DNA from: CAYWBU01 sp942491525
Lineage (GTDB): Bacteria; Desulfobacterota; Desulfomonilia; UBA1062
Direction of reading: 5' to 3'
Length of the DNA stretch: 64,000 bases
NCBI GenBank assembly: GCA_942491525.1
Contig: CALOBW010000020.1
Location: 62,001 to 126,000, forward strand
The notes under the pieces: model-generated
Told to the model about the DNA's origin: nothing
The model's input: only the letters and a program-made list of their open reading frames with translations
Database searches by the model: none
In this document: one piece after another, positions 7,002 to 16,167 of the stretch
Layout: the number at the start of each line of letters is the position of its first letter
How positions within the stretch are numbered: the stretch's first letter is position 1
Position numbers and translations under genes: made by a program

Positions 7002-9191
7002 TTAAATCACACCCTCAAGGCTGAAATCACCCTCGGCGTGACAGTCGGTGCATCCGCCGGCTGCGGCCTTGACCTTATAGACCTGACCGGGAACCTCTTT
7101 GGCTTCGCCCACCTGGAAGGTCTTGCGCATGCCGAACTCAACTTTCTTGCCGTTGTTCCACTGGGCCACGGGCCGCAGGTAACCAACTACGCGGGAGTAG
7201 ACCTCGGTGGTTTCGCCGCAGTCAGGACAGGTGACATGCTCACCGTTGAGATAGCCATGGTTCTGGCAGACACTGAAGGTCGGCGAGAAGCTGAAATACG
7301 GCAGGGTGTAGTTGTGACAGATCTTCTTAACCATATCCTTGACGATCTCAGAATCGTGGACGCGCTCACCGGCAAAGATGTGCAGTACGGTGCCGCCGGT
7401 GTACTTGGCCTGGATATCATCCTGCAGGTCCAGGGCCTCGAAAAGATCGTCGGTGTAGTTGACCGGCAGCAGGGACGAGTTGGTGTAGAAAGGATCGGCG
7501 CCGCGCTTGTAAAGCTCCTCATTGGCACAGATGATGTCGGCAAACTTATCCTTGTCGATCTTAGCCATGCGGTAGGAGGTACCTTCAGCCGGAGTGGCCT
7601 CATAGTTGTAGTTGTTGCCGGTCTTCTCCTGCAGCTCGACCAGACGGGCGCGGATGAAGTCAGCCACCTCAATGGCAAAATCACGACCCTCTTCGCTGCC
7701 GATATCCTTGCCGAGCAGGTTGATGCAGGCCTCATTCATGCCCACGACGCCGATGGTGGAGAAGTGGTTCTTCCAGTACTCATCAAAACGGCTCTTGATG
7801 TGCTGCAGGTAGTAGTTGGTGTAGGGGTAGAGGTTGGAGTCGGTGTACTTCTCCAGCACCTTGCGCTTGATCTCAAGGCTCTTGCTGGCCAGCTGAATCA
7901 GATGATCGAGACGGCTCATGAAGTCCTCTTTACTCTCAGCCAGATAACCCAGACGCGGCATATTAATGGTAACAACACCGATGGAGCCGGTCAGCGGATT
8001 GGAGCCAAAGAGGCCGCCGCCGCGCATCTCAAGTTCACGGTTGTCAATTCTGAGGCGGCAGCACATGCTGCGGGCGTCATCCGGGCTCATCTCGGAATTG
8101 ACGAAGTTGGAGAAGTAGGGAATGCCGTACTTGGCGGTCATGTTCCAGAGACCCTCCAGCTCGGGTTTGTCCCAGTCAAAATCCTTGGTGATGTTGTAAG
8201 TCGGGATCGGGAAGGTGAAGACACGGCCGGAGGCATCACCCTCTTCCATGACCTCGACAAAGGCCCGGTTGAACATATCCATCTCGGCTTGGAACTCACC
8301 ATAGGTAGCATCCATGATCTCACCGCCGATCACAACGCCCTGCTTCTGGTAGAAGCTCGGCACCTCGAGGTCGAGGGTCACATTGGTGAAGGGAGTCTGA
8401 AAACCAACCCGGGTGGGCACATTGATATTGAAGATAAACTCCTGCAACGCCTGCTTGACCTGCCCATAGTCCAGCTTGTCGTAGCGGATGAAGGGGGCCA
8501 GCAGGGTGTCAAAGTTCGAGAAGGCCTGGGCGCCGGCAGCCTCGCCCTGGAGGGTGTAGAAGAAGTTGACGATCTGACCCAGGGCTGTTCTGAAATGTTT
8601 GGCCGGACGGCTCTCAACCTTGCCCACAGCGCCCCTGAAGCCCTTGAGCAACAGGTCATAGAGATCCCAGCCCACACAGTAGACTGAGAGCAGATTAAGA
8701 TCATGGATATGGAAATCACCATTGGAGTGGGCATCTCTGATCTCACCGGGATAGACCTTGTTGAGCCAGTAGATCTTGGAGATCTCGGAAGAGATATAGT
8801 TATTGAGTCCCTGCAGCGAGAAAGCCATATTACTGTTCTCATTAACTTTCCAGTCGAGACGCTGCAGATACTGGTCGATCAGATCAACCCCGATACCGGT
8901 CTTGATCTCACGGATCCGGGTATGCTGCTCACGGTAGATGATATAGGCTCTGGCGGTATCGCGGTACGGAGAGGAGAGCAGAACCTCCTCTACGATGTCC
9001 TGAATATCTTCAACGCTCGGGATGTCCTGGATGGAGTGCTGAGCCACGGCCAGAACCTTAAGCATAAGGCGCTGGGCAGTGGTTGCATTAAATTCACCAG
9101 TAGCGGCACCAGCTTTAGTAATGGCTTCTGTGATTTTGGTTCCATCGAATCTGGCGACACGGCCATCCCTTTTTCTGATGTTTGTAAACAT
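7002..9191 (-). CDS. nrdD: Anaerobic (class III) ribonucleoside-triphosphate reductase
   Basis: NrdD makes dNTPs without oxygen using a glycyl radical. The 729-residue protein starts with an ATP-cone (IRKRDGRVARFDGTKI) for allosteric control. A double cysteine in RSMCCRL is a candidate for the active-site thiyl cysteine. A zinc-site region (CQNHGYLNGEHVTCPDC) and the glycyl-radical motif RVVGY sit near the end. Unusually, about 55 residues follow the radical loop, including a CTDC motif close to the C-terminus that E. coli-type NrdD lacks. ATG at 9191 is preceded by GGGGG; the longer frame to 9323 would read through the NrdR sites. Its activase NrdG is encoded 8 kb away on the same strand. 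Confidence 0.95.
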   Translation of the reverse strand: MFTNIRKRDGRVARFDGTKITEAITKAGAATGEFNATTAQRLMLKVLAVAQHSIQDIPSVEDIQDIVEEVLLSSPYRDTARAYIIYREQHTRIREIKTGIGVDLIDQYLQRLDWKVNENSNMAFSLQGLNNYISSEISKIYWLNKVYPGEIRDAHSNGDFHIHDLNLLSVYCVGWDLYDLLLKGFRGAVGKVESRPAKHFRTALGQIVNFFYTLQGEAAGAQAFSNFDTLLAPFIRYDKLDYGQVKQALQEFIFNINVPTRVGFQTPFTNVTLDLEVPSFYQKQGVVIGGEIMDATYGEFQAEMDMFNRAFVEVMEEGDASGRVFTFPIPTYNITKDFDWDKPELEGLWNMTAKYGIPYFSNFVNSEMSPDDARSMCCRLRIDNRELEMRGGGLFGSNPLTGSIGVVTINMPRLGYLAESKEDFMSRLDHLIQLASKSLEIKRKVLEKYTDSNLYPYTNYYLQHIKSRFDEYWKNHFSTIGVVGMNEACINLLGKDIGSEEGRDFAIEVADFIRARLVELQEKTGNNYNYEATPAEGTSYRMAKIDKDKFADIICANEELYKRGADPFYTNSSLLPVNYTDDLFEALDLQDDIQAKYTGGTVLHIFAGERVHDSEIVKDMVKKICHNYTLPYFSFSPTFSVCQNHGYLNGEHVTCPDCGETTEVYSRVVGYLRPVAQWNNGKKVEFGMRKTFQVGEAKEVPGQVYKVKAAAGGCTDCHAEGDFSLEGVI

Positions 9192-9201
9192 AAAGATTCC
9201 C

Positions 9202-9217
9202 CCACTAGATATAGTAT
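9202..9217 (-). promoter_or_regulatory. NrdR box, promoter-proximal of the pair
   Basis: The 16-base site CCACTAGATATAGTAT matches 13 of 16 positions of the NrdR consensus acaCwAtATaTwgtgt. It lies just upstream of the nrdD ribosome site. Together with the site at 9233 it forms the tandem arrangement typical of NrdR operators. The match was made by eye. Confidence 0.8.
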
Positions 9218-9232
9218 GCTTAATTTGTATAG

Positions 9233-9248
9233 GCACTATATATAGGGG
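9233..9248 (-). promoter_or_regulatory. NrdR box, promoter-distal of the pair
   Basis: The site GCACTATATATAGGGG matches about 13 of 16 NrdR consensus positions, including the whole central CwAtATaTwG. It starts exactly 31 bp from the first box, three helical turns, which is the spacing NrdR pairs usually show. No nrdR gene is in the window. Confidence 0.82.
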
Positions 9249-9293
9249 CAAGGAGCCATTTACAAGCGGAAAAATCGACCTCAAACCAACAAG

Positions 9294-9324
9294 AAAACGT
9301 GAAGGGCATTCAGCTCCCTTCACG
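9294..9324 (-). terminator. Terminator downstream of the acyl-CoA synthetase gene
   Basis: Perfect 9-bp stem CGTGAAGGG/CCCTTCACG (9298-9306 with 9316-9324) with a 9-base loop. Read on the minus strand it is followed by TTTTC. It lies 27 bases past the stop of the acyl-CoA synthetase gene. Confidence 0.75.
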
Positions 9325-9350
9325 CCTGGATGTCAAGTCAAAATATTTTT

Positions 9351-11141
9351 TTAATACATGGAATCGATCGTATCCTGATGGTTCTGATTAATGACCTTAC
9401 GCTTCATTTTCAAGGTCGGGGTAAGCTCGCCGGTCTGCTGGGAAAACTCATGATCAAGCAGTTTGAACCTCCGGATCTGCTCGACACGGGCGTAATCTCT
9501 CATCAGGTGGTTAATCCTGTCTTCATAGAACTGCTGAATCTCGGGATGCTGAATCAACTCGCGGTTGGAGGTGAACGAGAGTCCCTCCTGGGCGGCATGG
9601 TTTGAAAGCTCGTCAAAATTGGGGACAATCAGAGCCGAGAGATACTTGCGCCCTTCGCCGATCACCACCGCCTGCTCGATAAAGAGGTCCGCCACCAGAG
9701 TGTTCTCAATGTTCTGCGGCGCAATATTCTTGCCGCCCGCCGTTATTATAATATCCTTCTTGCGGTCTGTGATGTGCAGACAGCCCTTCTCGTCAATAAA
9801 ACCAATATCGCCGGTCTTAAACCAGCCATCCTTGGTGAAAACGGCCTCAGTGGCCTCAGGCTTGTTGTAATAGCCCTTCATGACCTGCGGACCTTTGATA
9901 AAGATCTCGCCGTCTTCGGCAATCATGGTTTCCGTATCCTTCAGGGCCGGCCCAACAGAACCGAAGATGTGGGTCTCAAATGTATTGGTATGGGTCACCG
10001 GGGTGGTCTCCGAGAGGCCGTAGCCGTTGTGCAGCGGAATACCCACCCCGTTGAAATAACGGTCAATATCTACCGAGAGCGGTCCGCCGCCATTGATGAA
10101 CACCTTAATGCGGTCGAGCCCGAGACCTTCACGCAGCTTTGAGTAAACCAGTTTTTCGGCCAGCGCATACTGCATTGCCAGCAGCAGCGGCAGCGGTTTG
10201 TGCTGAACCTTAAGATCAACCGCCTGCATGGCTACATCCCGGCTCCAGAAGAAGAGGCGTTTCTTGAAGGCCGGCGCCGACTCAACCTTAGAGAGAATTC
10301 CGGCATAGAGCTTCTCAAACAGCCGCGGTACACTGACCATGACGGTTGGCCGCAACTCCTGGAAATTCTCTAGCACAGTCGAAAAACTTTCAGCCAGGCT
10401 GATGACCGCCCCCACATGCATCATCAGGTAGAAGCCAACCGTGCGGCCGAAAGAGTGCGACCAGGGCAGAATATGAATGGCCTCATCCGCATCGCAGACC
10501 ATGGGGTGCGTAGCCTGACACTGCAGGGTGTTGGCCACAAAGTTATTATGGGTCAGCATAACGCCTTTGGGCGGCCCGGTGGTGCCTGATGTATAGATCA
10601 GGGTTGCCAGATCGGCAGGATCGATGGCTTTCAGCCGTTCATCAAAAGCACCCGCATCAGCCGACTGCGCCCCCAGCTCCATGAGCTGAGCAAGACTCAT
10701 CACCAGATCACTTGCCGGGACATCCTCAAAGACGATGATCTTCTTCAGCTCGGGAGTGGTATCAATCACATCCAGCATACGCTTCAGATGCTCGGCATCA
10801 GAGGCGAAGGCGATCCTGGCGCCCGAATCGTTGATGATATAGGCGGCCTCCTCGCCGGAATTGGTGTCATAAATAGGTGCATCCACGGCACCGACAGAGA
10901 GAATCGCCAGATCAGCCAGGGCCCACTGCCAGCTGTTCTGGGCAAAGATGGCCACGATATCACCTGGAGCAACCCCCAGGGAGATCAGGCCCAGGCCGAC
11001 CCTCCTGACCTTGGACTCAAACTCGCGGTAACTCTGACCGACATAGGAGCCGTCTTCTTTGTACTTGATAAAGGTACGCTCAGCGTAGGTGGCAGCGCGA
11101 TTTTGGAAAATGGCCGGTATCGAACTCTCTGTATATCCCAT
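9351..11141 (-). CDS. Long-chain fatty-acid--CoA ligase (AMP-forming)
   Basis: This 596-residue adenylate-forming enzyme activates fatty acids to acyl-CoA with ATP. The P-loop-like motif YTSGTTGPPKGVMLTH, the motif GYGLSETTP, and GWFKTGDIG followed by DRKKDIIITAGGKNIAPQNIE are complete. It resembles the FadD15/long-chain ligase group, with an inserted region around residues 230-330. The start is ATG at 11141 (MGYTESSIP), with AAGGAG about six bases upstream; an earlier ATG at 11159 overlaps that site. Substrate chain length cannot be read from the sequence. It appears to be transcribed alone. Confidence 0.93.
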   Translation of the reverse strand: MGYTESSIPAIFQNRAATYAERTFIKYKEDGSYVGQSYREFESKVRRVGLGLISLGVAPGDIVAIFAQNSWQWALADLAILSVGAVDAPIYDTNSGEEAAYIINDSGARIAFASDAEHLKRMLDVIDTTPELKKIIVFEDVPASDLVMSLAQLMELGAQSADAGAFDERLKAIDPADLATLIYTSGTTGPPKGVMLTHNNFVANTLQCQATHPMVCDADEAIHILPWSHSFGRTVGFYLMMHVGAVISLAESFSTVLENFQELRPTVMVSVPRLFEKLYAGILSKVESAPAFKKRLFFWSRDVAMQAVDLKVQHKPLPLLLAMQYALAEKLVYSKLREGLGLDRIKVFINGGGPLSVDIDRYFNGVGIPLHNGYGLSETTPVTHTNTFETHIFGSVGPALKDTETMIAEDGEIFIKGPQVMKGYYNKPEATEAVFTKDGWFKTGDIGFIDEKGCLHITDRKKDIIITAGGKNIAPQNIENTLVADLFIEQAVVIGEGRKYLSALIVPNFDELSNHAAQEGLSFTSNRELIQHPEIQQFYEDRINHLMRDYARVEQIRRFKLLDHEFSQQTGELTPTLKMKRKVINQNHQDTIDSMY

Positions 11142-11245
11142 TAAACTCTCCTTTTTCATAAAATATCACTATGCAAACATAGGAGAATTTTAACACGACA
11201 AAAGATGAACCAGCAATCATTTTATTCTGAAGTCGACAGCCTGGA

Positions 11246-11956
11246 CTACACTTCGGATGAATCAATCGCCAGATCAGCCTTACTGCGACCATTGATCACA
11301 TGGGCCAGCCAGACATTCAAAAAAGTGATGGCTACGGCCGGGATCAGCTCCCAGCGCAGCAGGGCCAGCCAGCTGCCCTCCAGGAAAGCCTTGTGAGCCA
11401 CACCGCACAGCATGGCCACCAGAACATTATTGGGGAACGACCCCAGGAACGAGGCCAGCATATAATCTTTAAAGCTGATATTAAGCGATGAGGCCCCATA
11501 GTTGATCGCCGGAGCCGGCAGCTTCAGGGTGCGGCCATAGACTATCAGAAGCATCGCATTGTTATCGACACGTTCCAGAATCTGGGATGGAATCAGAGAG
11601 GTGAATGTCTGGGCCCCAAGCAGCGGCCTGAACCAGAGCCTGACCAGAGCAAAGGTGAATCCGGCCGCCAGCAGCGTGCTGATCTGCAGCACAACCAGAC
11701 CGTCCCAGGGACCCAACACCAGCGCTGCAGCCACACCCATGGGCATGGAGGGCACAAAGAGGGCTGAGGCGACACAGAAGACGGCCATCATGATCAGGAT
11801 TCCGCGCCACCCCACGCTGCCCATAAACTCACGGAAGGCCTCGACCGATATCTGATCTAGGGATTGGCGCATATAGTAGGCGGCAACGGCAAAAATCAAG
11901 ACGGAGATGAAAAATCCGAAGTACCTTAAAGCCTGAAGCCGCTGTTCTCTGTTCAT
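11246..11956 (-). CDS. TVP38/TMEM64 (VTT domain) membrane protein
   Basis: The 236-residue inner-membrane protein has an N-terminal membrane helix (about residues 11-28), then the VTT/DedA-like core with membrane segments around 50-110 and 155-215. The family block FVPSMPMGVAAALVLGP and a second half with LKLPAPAINYGASSLNISFKDY match TVP38/TMEM64 proteins. Members of the wider DedA/VTT superfamily are thought to move phospholipids between leaflets, but no substrate can be assigned here. It stands between the acyl-CoA synthetase and the cyclic-nucleotide-binding gene, all on the minus strand. Confidence 0.88.
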   Translation of the reverse strand: MNREQRLQALRYFGFFISVLIFAVAAYYMRQSLDQISVEAFREFMGSVGWRGILIMMAVFCVASALFVPSMPMGVAAALVLGPWDGLVVLQISTLLAAGFTFALVRLWFRPLLGAQTFTSLIPSQILERVDNNAMLLIVYGRTLKLPAPAINYGASSLNISFKDYMLASFLGSFPNNVLVAMLCGVAHKAFLEGSWLALLRWELIPAVAITFLNVWLAHVINGRSKADLAIDSSEV

Positions 11957-12024
11957 GGCGAAACCTTACATAGAACTGCCCGTTTTGACCAGCAGGAATC
12001 ACACCATACTACGTAAGAAAAATG

Positions 12025-12825
12025 TCAACGGTTGCCCACAAGCTTGAGGTTGGTCTGTTTGAGACGCTGAGCCAGGGTCCGCACCATCTTATATCCCATC
12101 TCCGGGTCGTTATAGATAATGCTCTCCACATCCCCATCCACCACCGGAATAACTTCAACCATGCTCTTGCCGATGGAACGGATGGTGGCGGTGCGGGCTT
12201 CATTGAGCAGGAAACTCATCTCACCAAAGTACTCGCCCGGCTGATTGATAACGGCAATACGCTGATTATTCTTAAGAACCTCCAGGCCGCCCTCGGTGCT
12301 GTAAAGTTTGTAGATCTCATCGCCATGGGTGTCCTCCTCGATGATCACGTCACCGTCATTATACTCCCGTATATCCAGACTGATGGATTCACTGTACTGA
12401 ATATTGGCCTCGGCAATGGAGGTGGTCTGTTCCAGCTGCAGATAGGCAGACTTAATAATCAACGAGACCAGTCCGGGCTTAGAGTGGATCATCTCATCGA
12501 TCAACTCGGAACGGTAGCGCGCGATACGCGACGGCTTAGCCGCTCGGGCAGTTGTGCTGTAGGTCATCTGACGGTAGTAGTTCTCAAGGCCGAAAATATC
12601 GCGATCACCGATAATACGCACAGTCTTGTCGCGCTGCTTGACGGTCACCTCGCCCTGCATGATTGCGTAGAAGAACTCTCCCGGGTCCCCCTCCTTAACC
12701 ACAACCTCGCCGGCCCTATACTCTCTAACCTCTTCTGCTTCGATGGAATTCGTCTCTTGCATAAAGCAGATTTCGGCAAACAAATTCTTAAACTTTACAT
12801 ATTTATATTTATCCAGCGGCTGCAT
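12025..12825 (-). CDS. Tandem cyclic nucleotide-binding domain protein
   Basis: The 266-residue cytoplasmic protein has two cNMP-binding-like beta barrels (about residues 25-125 and 145-250). The second keeps the phosphate-binding cassette pattern well (NQPGEYFGEMSFLLNEARTATI, PBC motif GExxxLxxxxRxA). The first is degenerate at that site (GDRDIFGLENYYRQ), so only one domain may bind a nucleotide. No DNA-binding domain or enzyme domain is attached, so it is not a CRP regulator. ATG at 12825 has a G-rich ribosome site (GCGGGGG); a longer frame to 12855 exists. Its partner is unknown. Confidence 0.82.
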   Translation of the reverse strand: MQPLDKYKYVKFKNLFAEICFMQETNSIEAEEVREYRAGEVVVKEGDPGEFFYAIMQGEVTVKQRDKTVRIIGDRDIFGLENYYRQMTYSTTARAAKPSRIARYRSELIDEMIHSKPGLVSLIIKSAYLQLEQTTSIAEANIQYSESISLDIREYNDGDVIIEEDTHGDEIYKLYSTEGGLEVLKNNQRIAVINQPGEYFGEMSFLLNEARTATIRSIGKSMVEVIPVVDGDVESIIYNDPEMGYKMVRTLAQRLKQTNLKLVGNR

Positions 12826-12949
12826 AATCCCCCGCCGGCGAAACTTATACAGCAATTAATCCCAGGCCAACGATTTACCGAGAATATACCATTATTTAAG
12901 ATCGAAATTTCTGCTATAAGATGTCGCAGATTTGAAAACGGGGGTTTTA

Positions 12950-15373
12950 ATGGCTAAAATTTCAGAACACCTGGCGGCCCAGTTTCAGAGGCTGGCCCAG
13001 CTGATCTACAACAAACCGGTCCAGACGCTGCTGTTAATGAGCCTGCTCATCCTGCCGCTCGTCATCCCGATCTACCGTATAAATTTAGACGCTTCCGCCG
13101 AGGGCATCCTGCATGAGAGCGACCCCAGCATTCATACCTACAATGAGTTCCGCGAACGCTTCGGCACCGACAACTTCATCATCGTGGCCGTGGAGTCGCC
13201 GAACATCTTTGACAGCCAGTTCCTGCGCAAATTCAAAAGCCTGCATCGCGAGCTGCGCGACAACGTGCCCCATCTGGAAGATGTTACAAGTCTGGCCAAT
13301 GCCCGCTACGTGCGCGGCTTCAAGGATGACAAGATCGTCTCAGGCGGTTTCCTGGTCGGGATTCCCAAAACCCAGGCCCAGGAAGATGCCCTGCGCCAAC
13401 GGGTGCTGGGCAATCCGCTGATCAAAAACATCTATGTCTCCGAAGATGGCCGCTTTGCGACCATCCTGCTGCGCACCAAGCTGCACTCGAGCCAGCAGAG
13501 CATGGACGATATCCTGAATGATTTCGGCGAGGATGATTTTGCGGCCGACGAGGAGAGCTACGACCGCCACTACCTGACCTACGTTGAGAAAAACGAAACG
13601 GCCTCGGCGGTCAAAGAGATCCTCGCAGAGTATGATGCCACAGACTTCAAAACCTACGTCTCGGGCACCGACATGATCTCGACCTATGTCAAGGATGAAA
13701 TGGCCCGCAACATGAAAATCTTCATCCTGCTGAGTCTGCTGATTATTGCCGGCGCCCTCTTTTTGATGTTCCGCCGTCTCTCCGGCATCCTGCTGCCGCT
13801 GCTGATAATCATTCTGACCCTGACGAGCACCCTGGGCCTGATGGTCTGGGCCGGCGTGCCCATCAAGATAACCTCCCAGATCATCCCATCATTTCTGCTG
13901 GCCGTCTGCGTCTGCGACTCGGTTCACATTCTGGCTATCTTCTTTCAGCACTACAAGCACTGCCGTGACAAAGAGCAGGCCGTGATCTTTGCCATCAGCC
14001 ACTCGGGCCTGCCCATCGTCCTCACCAGCATCACCACGGCGGCCGGATTGCTTTCATTCGCCAGCGCCGACATCGCCCCCATAGTGGATGTGGGAATCTT
14101 TGCCAGCACCGGCGTCATGCTGGGCCTGGTCTACTCAATCATCCTGCTGCCGGCCATCCTTGCCCTGCTGCCACTGCAGCCGGAAAGCGCCCGCCACACC
14201 GCCGCCACCGACACCAGGATGGACGCCCTGCTGGCTAAAATTGCCGACATCGCCTGCGACCATCCCAAGAAGATCGTTTTGATCAGCGCCCTGCTGGTCG
14301 CCTTCTTCGGCTACCAGGCCACCCAGGTGCGCTTCTCGCATGATATCCTGAGCTGGTTCCCGGATGACAACCCCATCAAGGTTGCCACCGAACTGATCGA
14401 CCGCGAACTCAAGGGCACCGTCAACCTGGAAGTCATCATCGACACCCGGCAGGAGAACGGCATCCTCAATCCTGACCTGCTCAAGCGCCTGGAAACTGCG
14501 GCCGATGATCTGGAACAGCTGGAGGTTGACGAAATCTTCGGCGGCAAGGCTCTCTCCATCAATGTCCTCCTGAAGGAGATCAACCGCGCCATCCATGAAA
14601 ACCAGGACGAATTCTACAGCGTCCCGCAAGACCCTGACATAATTGCCCAGGAGATCATAGTGCTGGAAAACTCGGCCCAGCGCATCCTGTCAGGCTTTAC
14701 CGACAGCCGCTACTCCATGGCCCGCTTCACCATCAAGGTGCCCTTCAGGGACTCGGTGCGCTACACCGGTTTCCTGGCCGCCACCCAGACTTACTTTGAA
14801 GAGAACTTTCCCGAGGCCCAGACCTCCATCACCGGCATGATGCCACTGCTGCACACGGTCTCCGAAAGGGTCGTAAGCAGCACCAAGAAGAGCTACGCCA
14901 TCGCCATTATGGTCATTACCCTGGTCATGGTGCTGATGATCGGCAACCTCAAGATCGGCCTATTGAGCATGATTCCCAACCTCTCACCGATCATCTTCGG
15001 CATCGGCATGATGGGCCTGCTGAACATCAGCATCGACGCCTCAACCATGATGGCCGGCTCAATAGCCGTGGGCCTGGCCGTGGATGACACGATCCACTTC
15101 ATGCACATTTTCAGGCGCTACTACAGCCAATCCCTCGACCCCCGCAAGGCCGTGCATGAAACCCTGCAGACCACCGGCCGGGCCATCTTTGTCACCAGCC
15201 TGGTGCTGGCCTTTGCCTTCTTCATCTTCATGTTTGCCAGCCTCAAAAACATGGTCTATTTCGGCCTGATCACCGGCCTGACCATTATCATGGCCCTGCT
15301 GGCCGACTACTTCCTCTCCCCGGCCCTGATGGTGCTGGTCAACCGGGACAGATCAAAGGAGACATCATCTTGA
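12950..15373 (+). CDS. RND superfamily (MMPL-type) exporter
   Basis: The 807-residue inner-membrane transporter has the classic duplicated RND layout. Each half has a first membrane helix, a large periplasmic domain, then a five-helix block (about residues 250-420 and 650-800). Charged residues in the central helices of each block (for example VCVCDSVHI and GLAVDDTIHFMH) are the proton-relay aspartates of MMPL/HpnN-like exporters. Such proteins move lipids or hydrophobic molecules. The start at ATG 12950 has GGGGG upstream. It overlaps the next gene by 4 bases, which suggests a coupled trio with the LolA-like and beta-barrel proteins. Confidence 0.9.
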   Translation: MAKISEHLAAQFQRLAQLIYNKPVQTLLLMSLLILPLVIPIYRINLDASAEGILHESDPSIHTYNEFRERFGTDNFIIVAVESPNIFDSQFLRKFKSLHRELRDNVPHLEDVTSLANARYVRGFKDDKIVSGGFLVGIPKTQAQEDALRQRVLGNPLIKNIYVSEDGRFATILLRTKLHSSQQSMDDILNDFGEDDFAADEESYDRHYLTYVEKNETASAVKEILAEYDATDFKTYVSGTDMISTYVKDEMARNMKIFILLSLLIIAGALFLMFRRLSGILLPLLIIILTLTSTLGLMVWAGVPIKITSQIIPSFLLAVCVCDSVHILAIFFQHYKHCRDKEQAVIFAISHSGLPIVLTSITTAAGLLSFASADIAPIVDVGIFASTGVMLGLVYSIILLPAILALLPLQPESARHTAATDTRMDALLAKIADIACDHPKKIVLISALLVAFFGYQATQVRFSHDILSWFPDDNPIKVATELIDRELKGTVNLEVIIDTRQENGILNPDLLKRLETAADDLEQLEVDEIFGGKALSINVLLKEINRAIHENQDEFYSVPQDPDIIAQEIIVLENSAQRILSGFTDSRYSMARFTIKVPFRDSVRYTGFLAATQTYFEENFPEAQTSITGMMPLLHTVSERVVSSTKKSYAIAIMVITLVMVLMIGNLKIGLLSMIPNLSPIIFGIGMMGLLNISIDASTMMAGSIAVGLAVDDTIHFMHIFRRYYSQSLDPRKAVHETLQTTGRAIFVTSLVLAFAFFIFMFASLKNMVYFGLITGLTIIMALLADYFLSPALMVLVNRDRSKETSS

Positions 15374-16167
15374 ACAAGATCCATGCAACTATCATCGCCC
15401 TGCTCTGCTTACTTTGCGCAGTCCCGGCCCAGGCCGCCCCGGATGCCCGCAGCATCATGGAACAGGTCAATGCCCAGCCCGAAGGCACAAACCGCAGCGC
15501 CGACATGCAGATGGTTCTGATTGACAAGTTCGGGGTTGAACGCAACCGCTTCATCAAAGTTTTCAGTCGTGACAGCGGCCAGGAGACCCAGCGCATCATG
15601 TTCTTCATGGAGCCCGACAACGTCAAGGGCACCGCTTTTCTGACCTACGACTATGCCGAAACAAAACGCGAGGATGACCAGTGGCTCTTCCTGCCGGCCC
15701 TGCACAAGACCAAGCGCATCGCATCCACCGACCGGGGCGACAGCTTCATGGGCTCGGACTTCACCTTTGCCGACCTGACCAAGAAGGCCCTTGATGACTA
15801 CAACTTTGAGCTGCTCAAGGAGGACAGCGTCGACGGCCACCCGGTCTGGCTGATCCAGTCGACGCCCAAAAGCGTCCAGATCTCCGAGCGCGACGGCTAC
15901 GCCAAATCGGTCCTCTTCGTGCGCCAGGACAACTATGTGACCGTGCGCGCCGTCAACTGGCTCCGCGGCTCAGATGACCTCAAATATATGGATGTGCGGG
16001 AGCTCAAAAAACTTGACGGCATCTGGGTGCCCGTCGAGATCCACATGTCGACCAAGCGCGACCGCAAGACCATCCACAAAACCGTCCTCAAATATTCCGA
16101 CATCAGATTTGACGCACAGCTCAGCAAAGATTTCTTTTCCGTCCGCCAGATGGAGAAGGGACTTTGA
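15370..16167 (+). CDS. LolA-like outer membrane lipoprotein-sorting family protein
   Basis: This 265-residue secreted protein has a Sec signal peptide cut near AQA-AP. The LolA/LolB-like fold that follows is recognisable from QRIMFFMEPDNVKGTAFLTYDY, DDQWLFLPALHKTKRI and GSDFTFADL. The family (outer membrane lipoprotein-sorting protein) is usually encoded beside MMPL exporters and probably carries a lipid across the periplasm. The start codon is TTG at 15370, with AAGGAG 7 bases upstream; its first bases overlap the exporter stop (TTGA). The actual cargo is unknown. Confidence 0.9.
   Translation: MNKIHATIIALLCLLCAVPAQAAPDARSIMEQVNAQPEGTNRSADMQMVLIDKFGVERNRFIKVFSRDSGQETQRIMFFMEPDNVKGTAFLTYDYAETKREDDQWLFLPALHKTKRIASTDRGDSFMGSDFTFADLTKKALDDYNFELLKEDSVDGHPVWLIQSTPKSVQISERDGYAKSVLFVRQDNYVTVRAVNWLRGSDDLKYMDVRELKKLDGIWVPVEIHMSTKRDRKTIHKTVLKYSDIRFDAQLSKDFFSVRQMEKGL

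Noticed and set aside
7038..8687. A 549-codon open frame antisense to nrdD
   Set aside because: It mirrors the codon bias of nrdD on the other strand, has no ribosome site and resembles no protein family.
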